A DNA stretch of 64,000 nucleotides from Vibrio hannami (GTDB lineage Bacteria; Pseudomonadota; Gammaproteobacteria; Enterobacterales; Vibrionaceae), in assembly GCF_029589055.1 (NCBI RefSeq), contig NZ_JARQZP010000002.1, forward strand, positions 1-64,000, given 5' to 3'. Shown here one piece after another: positions 63,311 to 64,000 of this stretch. Each line of letters begins with the position of its first letter. The first letter of the stretch is position 1. The translations under genes were made by a program, and so were the position numbers. The notes below the pieces were generated by a model. That model searched no databases. It was not told the DNA's origin and worked only from the letters and a program-made list of their open reading frames with translations.

Positions 63311-64000
63311 TTACTCCGAGTCAGGGAACCATTCTTGTAGTAAATCTCTGGAACGCTCAACTTCCTGCTGCCAGGTATGAACTCCGACAACTGTTGGTTT
63401 AAGCAGAATGACCAGCTCAGTCTTTTCCGTGTAGTTATTGATGTTTCTGAATAGGTTACCAAGCCCTGGGATATCACCCAGAAAAGGTACTTTAGATACC
63501 TGATTTTTGGTATTCGACTTCATCAAACCACCAATAACAACCACATCCCCATCTTTGGCTCTGATTACCGAGTCAGATTCGCGAACCGTACTGCTGGCAA
63601 AAGGAGCGTTCTCAAGGAAATCATAGTTTTTCTCTGTCACTTCAATAACGGCCGGGTGCACGTGAAGCAGTACATTCCCTTTATCGTCAATCTGCGGTGT
63701 AACATCCAAAGATATGCCCGAGAAGAATGGCGTCATGGTATATTCAGGATTGCTGATAACTGTATCGCCAACCTCTTCGTAGTTGTACTCCACTCCGGTC
63801 ACAAAATACTCATCCGTACCAACTTTAATCACCGCTTTCTGGTTGTTGGTCGCTGTAATACGTGGACTGGAAAGAATGTTCAGATCACCCTGTGTACCCA
63901 TAAAACTAAGCACGCCTTCAAAGCTACCGTCTGAAATGGTGATATTGGTTTGACCGCCTAATAATTCCCCAATTTCATTCATTCCAGGAAGCGTAGAAGA
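63311..64000 (-). CDS. mshL: MSHA secretin MshL (3' part, cut by window edge)
   Basis: The open frame runs off the right edge; the last 229 residues are present. FEGVLSFMGTQGDLNILSSPRI and DGDVVVIGGLMKSN with the VPFLGDIPGLGNLF box are the secretin C-terminal domain, followed by the LVILLKPTVVG end. It is the outer-membrane pore through which the MSHA pilus passes. The N-terminal part, and mshK, J, I and H expected beyond, are not in the window. Confidence 0.93.
   Translation of the reverse strand, partial: SSTLPGMNEIGELLGGQTNITISDGSFEGVLSFMGTQGDLNILSSPRITATNNQKAVIKVGTDEYFVTGVEYNYEEVGDTVISNPEYTMTPFFSGISLDVTPQIDDKGNVLLHVHPAVIEVTEKNYDFLENAPFASSTVRESDSVIRAKDGDVVVIGGLMKSNTKNQVSKVPFLGDIPGLGNLFRNINNYTEKTELVILLKPTVVGVHTWQQEVERSRDLLQEWFPDSE

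Overview
The window looks like a chromosomal segment of a gammaproteobacterium of the family Vibrionaceae, probably Vibrio or a close relative. The reasons are a near-complete MSHA pilus locus, vibrio-style gene order around mre-rng-yhdP-tldD and mla-lpt-rpoN, and closely vibrio-like protein sequences. This placement is from recognition only; no search was run. Left edge (1-421): an rrn P1-type promoter on the minus strand points out of the window, so a ribosomal RNA operon probably lies just to the left. 422-11849 is accessory: a glutathione transferase, a RecQ-type helicase, a 61-bp near-perfect palindrome, then a tightly overlapping four-gene operon (CMP-KDO synthetase paralogue, P-loop kinase, histidine phosphatase with a changed catalytic residue, triple rhodanese), a PilZ protein, a membrane protein behind a Fur box, a GNAT acetyltransferase, a sugar-binding protein behind two FNR-type boxes, a chemoreceptor and rraB. 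12375-22668 is arginine and pyrimidine metabolism: two arginine deiminase genes flanking a YfcC/ArcD-type antiporter, then carbamate kinase and ornithine carbamoyltransferase, i.e. a full arginine deiminase pathway. It is followed by pyrBI with a U-rich leader peptide and attenuator, an argR-like gene broken by one extra base, and ridA. A 7 x 7-bp GGTTACG tandem repeat follows ridA. 22809-37300 is envelope and nitrogen-PTS housekeeping: plsC, murA, ibaG and mlaBCDEF on the minus strand; yrbG, kdsD, lptCAB, rpoN, hpf, ptsN, rapZ, ptsO and mgtE on the plus strand. kdsC, normally between kdsD and lptC, is absent. 37467-50343 holds pmbA and darP bracketed by palindromic repeats of the REP/BIME type, then tldD, nit, yhdP, rng, maf, mreD, mreC and mreB on the minus strand. 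50516-64000 is the MSHA type IV pilus cluster (mshQ, P, O, D, C, A, B, F, G, E, N, M and the 3' part of mshL), all on the minus strand. mshQ is split by a one-base loss in a G run. The two single-base frameshifts (argR-like, mshQ) are either real inactivations or sequencing errors. The least described material is the kdsB-like/kinase/phosphatase/rhodanese operon, the GGGTTAC array and the 61-bp palindrome.
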